This document shows, piece by piece, positions 22,077 through 23,089 of a DNA stretch of 23,089 bases. The DNA comes from CAIWHR01 sp035541655 (GTDB lineage Bacteria; Pseudomonadota; Gammaproteobacteria; Burkholderiales; Casimicrobiaceae), in NCBI GenBank assembly GCA_035541655.1, contig DATKMY010000105.1, positions 1 through 23,089 of the forward strand, in the 5' to 3' direction. Within the stretch, counting starts at the first letter, position 1, and the number at the start of each line of letters is the position of its first letter. The notes under the pieces were generated by a model that ran no database searches, was not told the DNA's origin, and worked only from the letters and a program-made list of their open reading frames with translations. Position numbers and translations under genes: made by a program.

Positions 22077-22616
22077 CTAGGCCGGTGCTGTGCCGGCTTC
22101 GGCGCCGAGCGCGATGTCGACCATCATCTCGTTGGCGAGCGCCTCGAGGCTGCGACGCAGCTGCTCGTCGGAGAGCTTGTCGGGCACCACGAGCGAGGCC
22201 TTGACCCTGAACAGGTTCTCGGCGGACATCGCGGCGCTTGCGATCTCCGTGTGCAGCTCGTCGATACTGACGCCGCGCGCAGCGAGCGCCGCCGAAAGAT
22301 CGCGCATGATTCCGGGCCGATCCTGGCCGACGAGCTCGAGCCGAACGACACGGCGGTCGGGGGGCGGCGCCTTCGCGTCGCTTTCGGCGATGACGACGCG
22401 AAGCCCGGCCGACTCCAATCCGCCGAGCGCATCGGCGAGCGCGCTCGCTCGCTCGACGGGCACCTCGAAATGGACGATGCCGGCAAATTGACCGGCAAGG
22501 CTCGCCATTCGGCTCGCAGCCCAATTCGCACCGAAACCGCGTGCCCGCTCGGAGAGCAGGCTCACGAGCCCCGGACGATCAGGGCCGATGACGGTCACCA
22601 CCAGCGATTTGATCAT
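22077..22616 (-). CDS. ACT-domain regulatory protein, GcvR-like
   Basis: 179 residues from ATG 22616 (MIKSLVVTVIGPDRPGLVSL); a TTG three codons earlier is possible. Two ACT domains: residues about 1-78 and 92-165, each opening with a G-x-DRPG motif (IGPDRPGLVSLL and VGQDRPGIMRDL). The arrangement matches GcvR, which in E. coli binds glycine and blocks the activator GcvA. In this organism the partner is unknown. ACT domains usually bind amino acids in the cytosol. No glycine-cleavage gene is in the window. It follows an aldehyde dehydrogenase gene by about 50 bp on the same strand and may be co-transcribed with it. Confidence 0.88.
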   Translation of the reverse strand: MIKSLVVTVIGPDRPGLVSLLSERARGFGANWAASRMASLAGQFAGIVHFEVPVERASALADALGGLESAGLRVVIAESDAKAPPPDRRVVRLELVGQDRPGIMRDLSAALAARGVSIDELHTEIASAAMSAENLFRVKASLVVPDKLSDEQLRRSLEALANEMMVDIALGAEAGTAPA

Positions 22617-22668
22617 GTCCGCCAAACTCTCGGGCGGTCGCCGCGGAATCTTCGCATCATCGTCGGGA

Positions 22669-23089
22669 TCAGATGCCGCCGACGCAGAGGTACTTGATCT
22701 CCACGTAGTCGTCGATCCCGTACTTGGAGCCTTCGCGGCCGATCCCGGATTGCTTGACGCCGCCGAACGGTGCGACCTCGTTGGAGATCAGGCCGGTGTT
22801 GACGCCGATGATTCCGGACTCGATCGCCTCGGCGACACGAAGGCAGCGGCTGATGTCGCGCGAGTAGAAATAGGCGGCCAGGCCGAACTCGGTCGCATTC
22901 GCCAGCGCGATCGCTTCGGCTTCGGTCTTGAAGCGGAAGAGCGGCGCAACGGGACCGAATGTCTCCTCGGTTGCGACCAGCATGCTCGGCGTCGCATCGA
23001 CGATCACGGTGGGTTGGAAGAACGTTCCGCCGAGAGCGTGGCGTACGCCCCCCGTGAGCACACGCCCCCCTTTGCTCTTCGCGTCGGCG
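22669..23089 (-). CDS. Aldehyde dehydrogenase, GabD-like (5' part beyond window)
   Basis: The last 139 or so residues of an NAD(P)-dependent aldehyde dehydrogenase; the N-terminal part with the catalytic Cys lies beyond the right edge. The visible part has VRHALGGTFFQPTVI, TEETFGPVAPLFRFKTEAE, the NEVAPFGGVKQSGIGREGSK stretch and YVEIKYLCVGG end. This is the C-terminal signature of succinate-semialdehyde dehydrogenases (GabD), which oxidise succinate semialdehyde to succinate in the 4-aminobutyrate route. Other semialdehyde substrates are possible. No amino-transferase partner gene is adjacent in the window. Confidence 0.88.
   Translation of the reverse strand, partial: ADAKSKGGRVLTGGVRHALGGTFFQPTVIVDATPSMLVATEETFGPVAPLFRFKTEAEAIALANATEFGLAAYFYSRDISRCLRVAEAIESGIIGVNTGLISNEVAPFGGVKQSGIGREGSKYGIDDYVEIKYLCVGGI

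Overview
This 23-kb window is GC-rich, densely packed bacterial chromosome. It suggests a betaproteobacterium, probably a soil or environmental Burkholderiales-like lineage. The pointers are a polyhydroxyalkanoate granule phasin of betaproteobacterial type, an imuA/imuB mutagenesis cassette with its own lexA, a GcvR-like ACT protein next to a GabD-type aldehyde dehydrogenase, and AGGAG-type ribosome binding sites. Taxonomy is inference only. No insertion sequence, prophage or CRISPR array was seen.

Layout. Positions 1-4919 (minus strand) hold a damage-response block read as lexA > glutathione S-transferase > VOC/PhnB-like protein > imuA > DinB-superfamily four-helix protein > imuB; imuB runs off the left edge. 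LexA has a near-consensus promoter with a palindrome just downstream. A perfect 9-3-9 inverted repeat precedes imuA. The DinB-superfamily gene sits inside the usually contiguous imuA-imuB pair. Positions 5089-8828 (plus) hold a phasin, a conserved hypothetical and a membrane GAF-GGDEF-EAL protein. Its cyclase site looks intact, but several catalytic residues of its EAL domain are replaced. Two hairpins lie in its leader.

Positions 8838-12832 hold a Sel1-repeat protein (minus), a Cys/Met-metabolism PLP enzyme (plus), a secreted parallel beta-helix protein (minus) and a single-domain response regulator (minus). A 57-residue membrane protein lies just upstream of the regulator. Positions 13273-14412 hold a secreted four-cysteine repeat protein, a zinc-ribbon membrane protein of visibly lower GC, and tRNA-Leu(UAA) on the minus strand. 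Positions 14472-16519 (minus) hold a PadR regulator with a tandem operator inside its promoter, and a class I/II aminotransferase.

Positions 16624-19004 (plus) form a two-gene operon of a Rieske/FAD oxidoreductase (AIF-like) and a sirtuin whose GTG start overlaps the previous stop by 4 bp. Positions 19081-21974 (minus) form an operon of a TIM-barrel protein, a glycerol-1-phosphate dehydrogenase (AraM/EgsA family) and a DeoR regulator. An inverted repeat lies between its putative -35 and -10 boxes. The right edge holds a GcvR-like double-ACT protein and the C-terminal part of a succinate-semialdehyde dehydrogenase-like enzyme.

The best candidates for something undescribed are the TIM-barrel/G1P dehydrogenase/DeoR operon, the AIF-like/sirtuin pair, and the DinB-superfamily insertion in the imu cassette.
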